Below are positions 13,982-25,356 of a stretch of DNA of 64,000 nt, piece after piece; the stretch's first letter is position 1; each line of letters begins with the position of its first letter. The stretch is from NCBI GenBank assembly GCA_023078555.1, contig CM041198.1, forward strand, positions 9,719,836 through 9,783,835, given 5' to 3'. Origin of the DNA: Ulva prolifera (lineage: Eukaryota; Chlorophyta; Ulvophyceae; Ulvales; Ulvaceae). The notes below the pieces were generated by a model, which saw only the letters and a list, made by a program, of their open reading frames with translations, made no database searches and was not told the DNA's origin. The position numbers and the translations under genes are program-made.

Positions 13982-15654
13982 TCACTGCGACTTGGCCCTT
14001 GGCTGACCACTGCTTGCATTGATCAGGAACCGATACCATGCAAATCCAATCATGCTGGTGATGTAGCCCAGCATCTGCCTTACATTGACAGTTTCACCCA
14101 TAAAAACAACAGATATCCCCACCATTGCTATAGTCTTGACAGATCCCAGGACTTTCTGGGTCATCGGTCCAGTCAGCTTGATGACACCATAAGTCGTGCA
14201 ATTCAATAAGAATCCGAGAGACGCTGCACAGCAACACAAATATGTTGATTCACCTCATGTTTGAGAAAGGAACACTGCTCCAGCATTCAGCTGTCTGAAG
14301 ACATGGAAGTTGCAGCAAACAGGTGCCCGATCAACTGGTTCAAATATCAAATGACGGACTAGCCACATGTTGCGCAGAGCCTCTAGGTACGAACATTCGT
14401 TGGCGCATTTCTGTTCTTCTGCTGAACTAGTGACAACATTTGAAAGCCACTACAGCGGCGAACTCGGTTGCTTGTAGGCGTTCAAGAAATGCCAGCGCTG
14501 CAGCTGCTGCTTTGCTATCTGAGTCTGCTACTGCTGATTCTGTGGCCATGGTTACAGCAAGTACTGGTATTTCGTCAATTGCTGTTGACACACGTAGCCA
14601 TGTGCTGCCATTGTCCAGACCAAAAATGAGACGAGACCAGTCCAGATAGCATACAATACGCATCATCTGCCATGCTGCCAGTGTTCAATCGATTATATTC
14701 TCTTGTCAAATTTTCGAACCGGTATATTTGTAGAAGCACACCTGCTGCAAGATACCAGTGAGGGTGAGCAAGTAGCTGTTTCCAAGCATGACGATCATGA
14801 AAGCGCTCCCACTCGAAGAGCCATGCGGCCAAACCCAAGCTTAGCACACATGCTGAACTCATCTGACGTAGTGCTTCAAACTGGTGCAGCCTCATATTGC
14901 ACATAAGCACCTGAGCTAGACACAGCCTAAGCGCTTCCACCACCTGTGATCCAAGGTGCAGTGCCAGTCCCACCCTGGAAACATGCCGTGCGCCACAGGC
15001 TGTCGTGAACGCGATTCCTCCAGCAATAAGACCTGCAGAGCCCAACTCAACAGTCAAGGAGAAAGCTTTTACAGTACAGACACAACAAAACATCAGTGCA
15101 GGATAGAAAGGAATCTTACATGTAGAAAGTGCCCGAAACCAGGAAAACTTCTCCAGCTTCATGGCAACAGATACCAGAAAAACAAACACTGGACAGCACG
15201 ATTTCAACATTTCCAGTACTGCGACGTCCAGATATTGGTATGCCATGTTTCCCAAGCCCATTGTCCCCGCACTGCACAGTCCTAGAGGAAGAATTCTAGT
15301 CAAGTAAGTTGACCTGCTTAATTCCTGCACGCACACTGATGTATGCTGGGGATTCATGCCATAGATGTAATCATAGTACTGTTCCCTTAGGAGTTCGGTG
15401 ATTGACCCGTGTAATGCAACTACGGGTCTGTGTTTGTGCCTTGCACGTGCGTGCCCTACACTCACCTGTTGCCGTGGGACCACCGATTCAAATTGCACAA
15501 GCACACTTGTTGCAGCCCAAGTGAAAACCATCCCCATCCCTGCGAGCGTGAAGGGGAACCCGAATCCATCTTCGATCATGAGGAAGCGATTCACTATGAT
15601 CAACCACCAGCTTGCTCCCATGTACATTGAACAAGTGACTGCCATAAGAAGTAC
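13982..15654 (-). CDS. TPT/nucleotide-sugar transporter family protein, copy A (N-terminal exon not resolved)
   Basis: A drug/metabolite-superfamily carrier of the triose-phosphate/nucleotide-sugar branch; plant and algal relatives exchange phosphorylated sugars or nucleotide sugars across Golgi or plastid membranes. Exons, 5' to 3' on the minus strand, are 15654-15466, 15324-15120, 15032-14742 and 14223-13982, all phase-consistent: 308 residues without the start. Visible features are the opening helix with VNRFLM then GFGFPFTL, the LGNMAY-YLDVAVLEMLK helix, the SCCPVF helix, and the C-terminal GVIKLTGPMTQKVLGSVK motif typical of TPT proteins, followed by LGYITSMIGFAWY. The tail is short (SGQPRAKSQ). 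The first exon should lie upstream of 15654; I found no certain start. Substrate cannot be told. See copy B at 31.5 kb. Confidence 0.85.
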
Positions 15655-16572
15655 CTGCAACGCCACCTTGCAACGGTGCCATTTCGAGTAAATGAAAGAT
15701 TGTAGTAAAGGCCGTGAAGTAAAGCAGGATCGACTCACTGGTCCCAGAGGTTGGGACCAGGCATCGATCACACGTTGGGAACCAGCATGGAATGGCTGAT
15801 CTGGCAGCTTACACAGATCAACAGGAGCAAAACCACTGCATAAAGACCAGACAATGCATGACTGTGCCTTGTGTGCGTGTTGTGACAACATGACCATATC
15901 TGTAACTGTGGCATAAGATTTGTTCTCAACCGGTACGTTCTGGAGCACCGAATCGAGCCTCTGCAGAGTCCAGGTCACATAGCTGAAATGCATGCACCAA
16001 GCCATGTGTAGCTCGGTGATTTGAATCTCTTTATCCTTTTGTACTGCTTGCCAACGCAAGTGGGCCAGTGAAGCCGCTGTGACGTCGGCAGCAATGTCAG
16101 GTTACGTTCCAGCCACGGTGCACAGCAGTCCATTTCAGCAAGCAATATTTACCGCAGGTCTTGAAGGCCGTGCTGTGCCTTGGCTTTGGCCAGTTGCTTT
16201 GCTGGACCAGCCAGCAGGCGCGCTTGGCATTCAAAACACGGACCATTCCTGGAAGTCCCGTTGACCTCGAAGCAACCAGTTCACGACATGCCAGGTATTC
16301 ACGATAGATGCAAAGATCAGGTTACGGAGTGCATACTTTCCCGGCACGATATCTGTGCTTGCCATCTGAAGTTCGGCGTTCCAGATTTCGCATGTTCCTG
16401 TCCCTGCCGTCGGCCACTGTGCGCAGCTGCACGTGAAAGCGGAACAGAGCAGGCTCAGGCAGTCATCCTACAGTTCATGTCAGGGATGTATCAAGAAGAC
16501 TTGAGAAGCACTTCTGCATATGAAAAAGCTTGAGCGTGACGTGTGTGTCGCGTCGACAGTTCCGTCCTGCTC
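15655..16572. promoter_or_regulatory. Divergent upstream region of transporter A and the TPR gene
   Basis: The transporter (-) and the TPR protein (+) are transcribed away from each other from this interval. It must also hold the missing first exon of the transporter. No clear TATA box or repeated operator was recognised. Confidence 0.35.
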
Positions 16573-19500
16573 ATGGACGGGACAATAGGCTACTTGCTGG
16601 TTGCTGTAATTGCGCCTGCGGTCATCCTCGCATCAGCCAGCGTACTTCGCAGGCGGAATGCATCCCCCTTACAGCATGCAGGGCCGGAGACTGATCAGGG
16701 CATGCTTGAACAGCCCAAACGAGCAGGATACACGTACACCTCCTGGCTCATAGTCGTCTTGCTCATGGTGACAGCAGGAGCTACCTATGCAACACTTCGT
16801 CTATATGAGTCTCCAAGACGGCAGTGCACAAGGCCTGCCGGCATAGGGACCGTCGTGCTGGAGCGCTTCAAGCAGCAGTCTCGAAATTTCAATTCCACAT
16901 TCAACGCAAGCGACAACCAAGCAGTTCAGGCCTTATTTGATGCTGGAATGTTCTACGCATATGGCTTCGACCACATAGAAGCAAGTGCGATGTTCGCGAG
17001 GGCTTGCGAGGAAGATGGCAAGTCCAAATGCAGCTTGTGCACATGGGGTAAGGCGTATGCTCTGGGACCGTTTGTAAATCGGGTAGGCTTTCAAAGAGCA
17101 TTCTGTAGATAATAAACCGATTGTACTTGATGCCTTCACACGTTTTAAGCAGTATCAGTGCAGGTTATGAGGGGCCAACCTGCTTCAAGCTACCCCTCGT
17201 TCACATGCACAGATCAGAAAGCAGCACACACGGTCGCAGAACAAGCGAGAACGCAAGCAGTAAACGGTGCTACTACTCCGCTAGTCGTCGACCTCACAAA
17301 TGCCATGGTGCAGCGATATTTGCCTCAGGTAGTATGCAACACAACTACTCTGCGGAATGCTGAGCTGGAGTTCGCTCAACAGCTGGCATACATAGCCCAC
17401 CGGCACCAGGTGTGTGGCGTGAGACCTTGTTATGCTGGTCTGCGGTTCATTGCGTTGTCAGCAGTTACTGTACACTTTGAAACGTACAGCTGTCAAACAT
17501 CTATCATTGTGTCGCCGCTAACGAACTCGAGGGGCGGATCGCAGAGAACTGTGCAGAAATTTCATCGTAGGAGTTGTTCTTAAGGTCGAACGGTCAAGAG
17601 TGATGGCTGACACATGTGCAGGATGCCTCTGTGGCCGCACTGGCGGCGGAAGCGTATATGAATGTGTATGCATGGAAGTACACTCTGAGCGAAGAGCAGC
17701 ATCGGTTACGAAAAGATGCCCAAGCTGCCCTCGACTTGCTCAACTACTCACTGCACCTAGAGCCCAGGCAAGTGCTGGCTCTGCATCTGAAGGTTCACCT
17801 GCTGGAAACGCAGCCCTCACGTGCGATTCACCATGACGGTGACGCAACGCTGGCAGAAGGCGAGGCTGCAGCGTTTGCTCTTGCCCAGCTATCAGCCTTG
17901 CCAGAGGTGCCAGGGCATTTAGTTCACATGCCGTGCCACATCTACATCAGGACGGGTCGCTGGGCAGAAGCCGTCGCAGTGCGACCTCCTCTGCGTCTCA
18001 CCTATGCGCTGCAACCAGGCGATATGATAAAGCAAAAGCATTCTGAAACAATGCTGTCTCGATTATCCGGCCACACCTTCTTGTTTCAACATACATGTGG
18101 GCCGGCATCCGGTGAACATCTGATACCTGCGGATTTCTATGCCAGGACGGCCCGATCTACACACTCAGGTTCCAACTGTGAAGACTGTGAAGACTGGATA
18201 TGTGGAGAACAGACAAGTGTCCTCTCGCAAATCCAACATCCTGCACTTTAGTGGCATGTTCAAAGCGATGAGTACTCGTTGGGGGTCCTCGGAGGTGGCG
18301 TCACGGTGCAGCCGGAGGGAGCGTCTGCCCTATGTGTGGCCAGGCAGGCCAGCGTGGTGTTGCTGCTGTTGTTGGCTCGTTGAAGTGGAACTGCCCTTCC
18401 ACCCACACAGTTGAATGCTTGCAGCCCTGACGAAAGCATCTGTGCAGGCGAGCAAGGCCTCTGCGGAGCGTGATCGCCAAGACAGTGATGCATGCCAGGT
18501 CGCCTACGCCCCAGAGCACAACCTCGACATGGGGCAGTTTGCAGCGATGATGGCTGGTGACTATGAGGCCGCTCAGTGGTCAGCTCAGCAACTGGCTCTC
18601 ACCCCAAGAATACACACCCCTGGCTACATCAGTCAGGGCACCAACACTGCTGCTGCTGTGGAAGTAGCTCTTTACTTTGGCAGGTGCTGGCTCTCGTGAC
18701 ATCATTGCCGGTCCCCACTACTGCCTGGATCAGACGCGTGTGTGTTCCTGCATGGACATGACATCTGCAATTGAGAGACACAAAGACTTGAAAGTCATCT
18801 ACAGCTATCTGCAGCTCTGGTGTGCATTCCAGGCTTCTTTCATGTGAACAGTCTTCAATATATCCCAAATGCTGGCTCTCAAGTCAAACACAAATAAACG
18901 AACTCTTCCGAGGAGTGGGCTGAATTCCAAGACATTAGCTGTATGGCTTCACAGGCAAGACCTGCCTGTGCATGGTACCTTGTAATGACAATGGAGTGGG
19001 GCTGCAGGTGTGCTGATGTGCATGTGAGCCTGAGGCGGGGGTCAAGGGGGCGAAGTGGCACAAGCAGCGGCCCCTACATGGCAGCCTTGGCTGCTTTCAG
19101 AGATGCCATGTGTGCAGTGCAGTCGTACTATGAAGAGAGCAGGGCCCATGGCTCGTCAGAGATGTCCTCAGCGCAGGCTCTGAAATTGGCTCGGCTTGTG
19201 GCAAATGTAGAGCAGTCTGCTGGCAAGGTGCGACACTCTGGCAAGATAGATGCAGGATACCTGTTGAGGCTCCATGTGTATGTCGATGCATTGTAGCCAT
19301 GGGACGTTCGTCCTGTCCAGCGAATTTGTGTAGCAGATGCAGCAAGTGTGCGTTACATACATTGCACACATTGTACTGGTGTTGCTTGCGGTGCTACCTG
19401 CCTTGCTTACTTTGTCCTTGTAACACATTGTACTGGTGTTGAGGGGCACGCGTGGTGGCGGAATGCTGGAAGGCAGGACTATCCCTGTGTAGAATGCGCT

Positions 19501-20389
19501 TCACAGGTGCATCGTCTCCTGCATCATCAGCAAACGACGTTTCATGTACGATTTTGTCCATCGTCGGTCGCTTTCTGCATCGGTGCATGCTTGCATGCCG
19601 CTAGTGTGCGGCCCCAGTGCATGCCGGTGCCGGCAGAGGTTGATTGACGCGCTATGGTCCTTATTTAGCCAGTCAATTAATGAATGCATTTGGCACGTTT
19701 TGGGTGTTCTGAATTTTCCTTGGTCATCGTGGTCAATCCGGTGCAGCCGTAGGTGGCGCACAGTGGCGATGTGTGCGGATGTATGAGTGTGCTGGTCCGT
19801 GTTGCGTGGGTGTGTTTGTGCCCTGCAGTGGTACCTCCCTCTCTGGCTTTGTCCTTGTAACACAGTGGCGATGCAGGCGCAGACGTTGCCTAGGTCCTCA
19901 TGTTAACGCCCGCACGGCACTCACTGGAAGAACGTTGCGCAGGTCAGAAAGGATGAGGCCACGAAGCCTGGCTATGGCCTCGGCCTGTATTCTGCAGGCT
20001 ACCACAGCCTTGCTGAGATGTATGTATTGGTTGCAAAAGCAGCACAGGCATGTGTTCAGCAGAGGTGGGACGAAGCCGTCAGGCACCTGGCGCGAGCAGC
20101 GAAGGTCGAGACTGGCATGGGCTACATTGAGCCTCCACGCATGGTTATGACGCTGCAGCCGTGCCTGGCGTCGGTGCTTGCCATCAGTGGGGACTATGTG
20201 GCCGGCCACAAGATCGTGACAGAGAGCTTGGAGCGGTTCCCAGGGACGGTGTGGGGAAAGCAAGCTGCCACTGCAGTCGATCTTGCGTCTGCAGAGAAGC
20301 ATGAGAAAGAGATACACAAGGCTGCACATGCTGCCTGTCAGCTCATTTTTGGATCTGCACATTTAGGAGGGGGTGTCCCTGGAGGTTGA
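16573..20389 (+). CDS. Membrane-anchored tetratricopeptide-repeat (TPR) protein
   Basis: Start ATG at 16573. Well-supported exons are 16573-17082, 17164-17409, 17622-17978 and from 18448, all joining in phase 0. Later coding blocks lie at about 19020-19230 and about 19940-20389 (stop at 20387-20389). Residues about 6-25 and 57-74 are hydrophobic segments, suggesting a double anchor before a soluble TPR domain. Family hallmarks are FDAGMFYAYGFDHIEA, WGKAYALGPFVN, and GHLVHMPCHIYIRTGRWAEA, the signature of a broad bacterial/eukaryotic TPR family of unknown biochemical role. The C-terminal YIEPPRMVMTLQPCLASVLAISGDY block matches the last repeats of that family. Two short retroelement ends lie in the intron before the last exon. 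The region 18.6-19.0 kb is not resolved. Confidence 0.75.
19366..19441 (+). mobile_element. 38-bp family-1 3' end with a perfect 19-bp target-site duplication
   Basis: The 19-bp direct repeat ACACATTGTACTGGTGTTG occurs at 19366-19384 and 19423-19441. Between them is only the family-1 terminus (CTTGCGGTGCTACCTGCC, then TTGCTTACTTTGTCCTTGTA). This is a severely 5'-truncated target-primed insertion. It lies in an intron of the TPR gene. Confidence 0.85.
19759..19873 (+). mobile_element. 89-bp family-1 3' end with a perfect 13-bp target-site duplication
   Basis: CACAGTGGCGATG at 19759-19771 is repeated exactly at 19861-19873. The 89 bp between end GGTACCTCCCTCTCTGGC then TTTGTCCTTGTAA, matching the other family-1 ends. 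It is the second insertion in the same TPR intron, same orientation. Confidence 0.85.
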
Positions 20390-22535
20390 TCGTATGGTGT
20401 GTAGAGCAGGAAGTTGCAGTGGTGCTCATCCGGCAGATGCGTGATCTGAGCAGCTCTGTATGAAACACGCTTTGATGCATGATACATATGTGGCCTGCTG
20501 CTCCCATGCAGCATGCAGGTGTAGGGTAGGTCGCTGCTGAATGGTGTAGGCGCCGAGGGCGATAAGCAAGCTCACAGTGAGATGGGAGGCAGCCGCATCA
20601 GCTCGTGAGGGGGCTCCAACGAGACGATGTCGCCCAGAGCTCAGCTGTGCAGACATGCCCGAGCGTGCTCTATTGCAGGGGTGCTGATGGTGTTACCAGC
20701 ATGCAGTCTGGCTCCATGCCGCAGCCTTGCTGGCGTCGTGCCGCACACCACAGAGCACGTCAGCAATGAGCTTGTGGTAGGGCAGGCGATGTGTAAACTA
20801 CATTCAATTTTATGCAGCCGTATCCTGCAGAGGACATTGAAGACTTCGAATGCATGGCATCAGATGCCGAAGGAGTAAACCACCTGGAAAGCCCCCCTCA
20901 GACAACCGTACACAACTCGCAGGGCCTCCTCCTGTGCTAAAGACTACCTCCTGTGCTAAAGACTACCTTGCAACAATACGCACCGTGATCGAAACACCGC
21001 AGGACATTACATAAGGTCTCTAATAATCACACATAACGTAGACGTGCAATTTGGAAGCGTTTAGACGGCTCGTTGCTTTCGCGGGGCTGTGCGTCCCGCC
21101 GGCACTACTCGCCACTGAACACGGCGCCTCTGTAGACCCGGTCGAACAGTCCGCGTCCACGCTGTGCGCCCACCGCCACTGAACACGGCCTAAGCGAGGT
21201 GGCCGTGCACAACTGTGTTGATTCTTCAACGCGCACGCAGAATCGAGCCCACGACCTCCCGAAAAGGATGGAGTGGCATTTACACCGTGCTCAACCCATT
21301 GGACATGCTGGGTACCGCCAAAACAAAGCAGTTGCCGCGATCGAGGTTGTGCAATGATGACCCGGAGGATACGCATCCAGAACTGGGCAACACGTCCGCA
21401 AGGCCTATCCTGAACTACTTGTGCTCCCGCTTGAACAATGCTCGAATGTACTTTTTGAATTCGCTCAGCTGCGGTGACGCATTCCGTGGCGTACGGAGAA
21501 ACTCACGGTTTGGACGTGACGCCTGAAAAGATACTTTATGCAATAAGATCCACCTGCAGCCGCAAGGCAGCCTTGACTGCGGCGTGAAACCTGATCAACC
21601 TCGACTACGTGATCGTGTCAGCCGCACTTGAGCTGCCGTGGTGATAACATGGCTGCTCACTACATGTGGCATGCATGCGCTACCAGCGGTGTGCTCAGGG
21701 AAACCAATATGGTCACCACTACAGATTGGCAGTCAGCATGCCAGTTCCCGAGACATCAGTAATGTGTGTTGGCACTTCGCTGACGTAGTGGGAGGCAGGG
21801 CAGGGCTGGCATGCCTCACCCATGGCCGTGACCAAGGGCTACCTTTGAGTGGTTGTAGTGTGATCGTGTGTGTATGTGTTGCGGTTGATTCGGATGAGAT
21901 TCGGTTTTGGTGTTTGTCTTCTCCCGTTCACTCTTTTGTAAAGCCTTTGAGTGGCTGTATCTCTCTGCTGGAGCCTGCAATGACGAAAATGCAGTTTTTT
22001 AAGCCTACACAACGCCTGGTACCTGTCCTTCAGCACAAACACCCCGGGAGGACTGTTGCGGATCCAGGGAACCGAACATTACCGCAATCCGAGAAGTACG
22101 CACTGAGATATGGATTGTTGAGCGCACTTGGTTTTGGGCCCCACTTGGAGCTGCACCGAAAGCCAGACTACACGAGCTTGCAGATCTGCGGCTGCGTCGC
22201 GACGAGGGGCGCTACTGCGCAGATGAGTAGACCTTGATCTATATATGCTCTGCGATCAGTCTTGTCTCTTGTGCGTGTGGATGTGTTACGTGCTGCCTGT
22301 CCTTCCGTGACCCATGCATGTGGGGACCTTCAGTCCGGTTGAGACACACCACGTCAGCTCGACAGTGAGACTCGGAAGTCCACCGCTACGCCGACAAATT
22401 TCCCAGCATGGATTCCTGACACTGTTGTCAGTTTCCTCGGGGCGCTGGTAGTATAGTCTGTGCCGCCCGCTGTAAGGGCGTATCTGCGACGAGGCTGCTG
22501 ATTCACGTGCTATGTTTTTGCAGGAGCCGGTGTGT
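20390..22535. other. Gene-poor region with small repeats
   Basis: No gene was recognised. A 19-bp unit (CTCCTGTGCTAAAGACTAC) is tandemly doubled near 20929-20966. CGCCACTGAACACGGC occurs twice near 21108 and 21172. A tRNA-like segment lies on the minus strand near 21214-21330 (separate entry). Confidence 0.45.
21214..21330 (-). other. tRNA-like segment, possibly a tRNA-derived SINE remnant
   Basis: Read on the minus strand, TGGGTTGAGCACGG followed about 45 bases later by GGTCGTGGGCTCGATTC resembles the A- and B-box (D- and T-arm) spacing of a tRNA. The T-stem does not pair well and no clean acceptor stem was found, so it is not a functional tRNA. A SINE remnant or chance similarity are both possible. 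Confidence 0.25.
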
Positions 22536-23045
22536 TGCAAGGACAAAGCAAGGCAGGCAGCACCGCGATCGCTCGAGCAACAACCAGGGGAATCGCACAC
22601 CCACGAAACCAGCCACACGCGGCACACACTAACACACCCACGCAACGTCAGCACCCGCGCTGACCACAGCCACACACCCCCACACATACACACAAGTGTG
22701 GGGCAGGCGCCGGCCAGGCCGCTGCATGGGGCTGCCGCTGCCGCGCGGGTGGCGAGGTCGTGTAGCGTATTGGCGCGTGGGTGTGTGTGTTGGGGGTTGG
22801 GTCTGGGCCGCGTGCGGGTGCTTGGGCGCGTGGGTCGGGTGTCAGTGTGTCGGGGCGTGTGGAGGTGCGTGTGGGGGTTGGTTCGTGTGGTAGTGTGTAG
22901 GAGTGTGGGGTGTGTGGGTGCTTGTTGTGCCTTGGCGTTGGCTGTTGCTCTCCTGCTACGTGCGCATTGCGTTTCTCGTGCTCTCCCTTTTGGTCCTGGC
23001 GGTGCTACCGGCCCCTCCGGCTTTTTCCTTTGTAACACATACACA
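22536..23045. mobile_element. Family-1 element pair, head-to-head
   Basis: The left part begins GTGTGTTGCAAGGACAAAGC, an inverted family-1 3' terminus, and continues through a CA-rich arm matching (inverted) the right arm of the 62-63 kb copy for about 150 bp. The right part (about 22704-23040) matches 6411-6775 and ends CCTCCGGCTTTTTCC then TTTGTAACACA. Either two copies abut head-to-head or this is one unit with long inverted ends. Open frames inside are compositional. Confidence 0.7.
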
Positions 23046-24457
23046 CAAGCCCCCCTACCCCACACCCACAATTACACCCGCCCACCAGCCAGGCTCCAGA
23101 GCCCCGAAAGCACACGCAGCCGAGGCTGCAAAGCCAAAAACACCGAGACACCAACAACAACTCTCCCACCGGGGAGGCCCCTGCATTGGACATGTGTGAC
23201 CGGTCAGCTACAGGCCCGCAGGTGTTCCTCGAGATCTTGGTGCCTGCACAACGCCCTGAGACACACATGCCCTCGGGGGAGAGCTGTTTGGGACAGCAGC
23301 TGCTGCGGCGGCCAGGTGTGCGGCTGCCGCAGCCAGGACCGCTGCATGCAACTGCGGCCGCGGTTGCATGCGGGCTGCTGTGACGGTCGCCTGGCCTCCG
23401 CCATGGCGCGCCACTGGGTTTCAGCCGAACTCGGGGTGTTGGAATCTCGCATGCAGCATGCGTCACGCGACACCACTCACCACATGTGCAACATCGCCAT
23501 GCCATGCACTCCACGAGAGCATTGTTGCCAACTGGATTGCAGCTTCGCGATGCACGGGAAAAAGCTGCCGGTGAATGCATTTGATTTGTGAGACTGAGTG
23601 CACAGCAACTTTCAGCACAGAAAATGGTGAAGCACACGCATGTTCAGGGTCAATACGGAAAACAGCTGTTGTGCAAGTTTTGTGACCTGGTGTGCAAGGA
23701 GTGAAGCTCAGATTCGAACAGGAGATCACTTGAGGTATATGTGAAGTGCTAATCGGGCGTTTTTTGGAGGAACTGCATATTGGCTGTTTGACCTCGAGGC
23801 TGCCAGTTTTCACAACACACCTACAGTGGTAATGCACTCTGGGGTGTCTCAATGGCCTGCCACAAGAAGCCTTCCACTGAGGATTGAAAATGTAAACTTT
23901 GGGACCATTTTGGAGGCGTACAGCACCACACATGGATCCCATCTGCCAAACAAATTACATCTGCAACTCCTACAAGTGCCAAACAGGCCAACAAGCTTGC
24001 CAAACAAGCCAACAAGCTGCTGGAAATGGGGGCTGGCATGGCGGGCTCGCTCGCACTCAGTCTGCTGAGTCATGCTGACCTTGCACGTGAACACAACGAG
24101 TTTGGCTGACAACCAGAGCCGCGTATGCAGGCGTGCGGTGGGGCCCATCTGGTCTGCTGCCAGGCTGTAACTGGGCGGGCCGCGCGTAGTCTGACTCACT
24201 GCAGACCGGGAACTGCGTATACAGCATGATGTTGCGTTCGTACTCGAAGCACCGCTGGAGTTCACCATTGTCAACAGTTGATGGCCTGCGATGCTCGTAG
24301 CCAGGAGGCTCCATGGTGAACGAGGTCTTGAGCATGCCCTGGGCGACCAACTATGACCGCTCGATCCATAATGAAGGTTTCAGCTATATCCAGATCGGTC
24401 GAGGCATGAGGTAGGGTTCAACACGAGGGCTGCGAGAGGAGCTGCCATGTACGTGTG
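23046..24457. other. Unassigned region with a palindrome and a short tandem repeat
   Basis: No gene was recognised. A 28-bp palindrome with one mismatched pair lies at 23344-23371 (arms GCATGCAAC and GTTGCATGC around GCGGCCGC). A 21-bp unit (CCAAACAGGCCAACAAGCTTG) is imperfectly doubled at about 23979-24020. Confidence 0.45.
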
Positions 24458-24608
24458 CAGTTATGTTTCGCGTTAAAAGGGGCCCAGCAGCATGCCCGCA
24501 TCCCCCTATCGCACCCAGACCACCACGCTGCCAGCCTGCCAAGTCCGGTGGCCAAACTCAGGCCTGAAACTCGCGTGTGCCATCATGCACCACACAGCCT
24601 CAAACTTG
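24458..24608 (+). repeat. 151-bp dispersed repeat, copy 1 (family 3)
   Basis: It begins CAGTTATGTTTCGCG, contains GGGGCCCAGCAGC and GGTGGCCAAACTC, and ends CACACAGCCTCAAACTT. It matches the reverse complement of 30617-30767 over its whole length with about 85-90 percent identity by eye and equal length. Function unknown. Confidence 0.8.
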
Positions 24609-25356
24609 ACACAAGTACCACTCTATGTCTCAATATTGTTACTGCATAGTTTCAGCCGCATCGAGCGTCTATGAGTGATCTCGCCACTGGTAGGAATAGG
24701 CCCCGCTCGCCAGCGTGGGGGTGCCCGTGCAACCTGTCTCTCCACAAGCTTGTGCTGGTGATGACACAGCATAGATTAGTTTGATTCGCTGCTACACCTG
24801 ATGCTTTTTGTACGCGACGTAAATGGTCAAAGGTGTAGTGATCGCCAGGCAACACCGTTGCTGCACCGCTGCCGCTCACTGAACGTCCCAAGGACACCAG
24901 TATGTACAAAACTTCATGTGTATGGCTAATCTGGTCCTGCAAGTGGCATCGCTGCATCTGTACTTCAGCACGTAGATTCCATCGTTCATATGTGGAGTAT
25001 GCAGTTCCAGCTGAGTGCAGAGCAAAAGGAATGCAGTTGCCTCCGATCTGCATTCGGTGAGAAAATCTCTAGCCTATCCTACCATGCAATAGAAATTCAT
25101 GATATCCTCCAGTGGTGGAGGTCCATCCAGAACTGTTTCTGCCTGATCGGTGTCCAGCCTATCATTGCGGGCTGCAGTTTGTATATTAGTTTACAGAATA
25201 TATTTACATTTGCGTAGACTTCTTTGGCTTGATGCAATGGATGTGCTGCGACGACTGTTTCAAGAAGAACTCAGCACAACTCAGCAACCCGCTTGCAGAC
25301 ACCAGCTGACATGCACCGTCTACAAAGCTACAGGAGCAGCTGTTGTATAATTTCGA

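Noticed and set aside
22286-23591. 359- and 261-codon frames
   Set aside because: Same repeat composition as 6.1-6.9 kb; no conserved domain and no phase-consistent neighbours.
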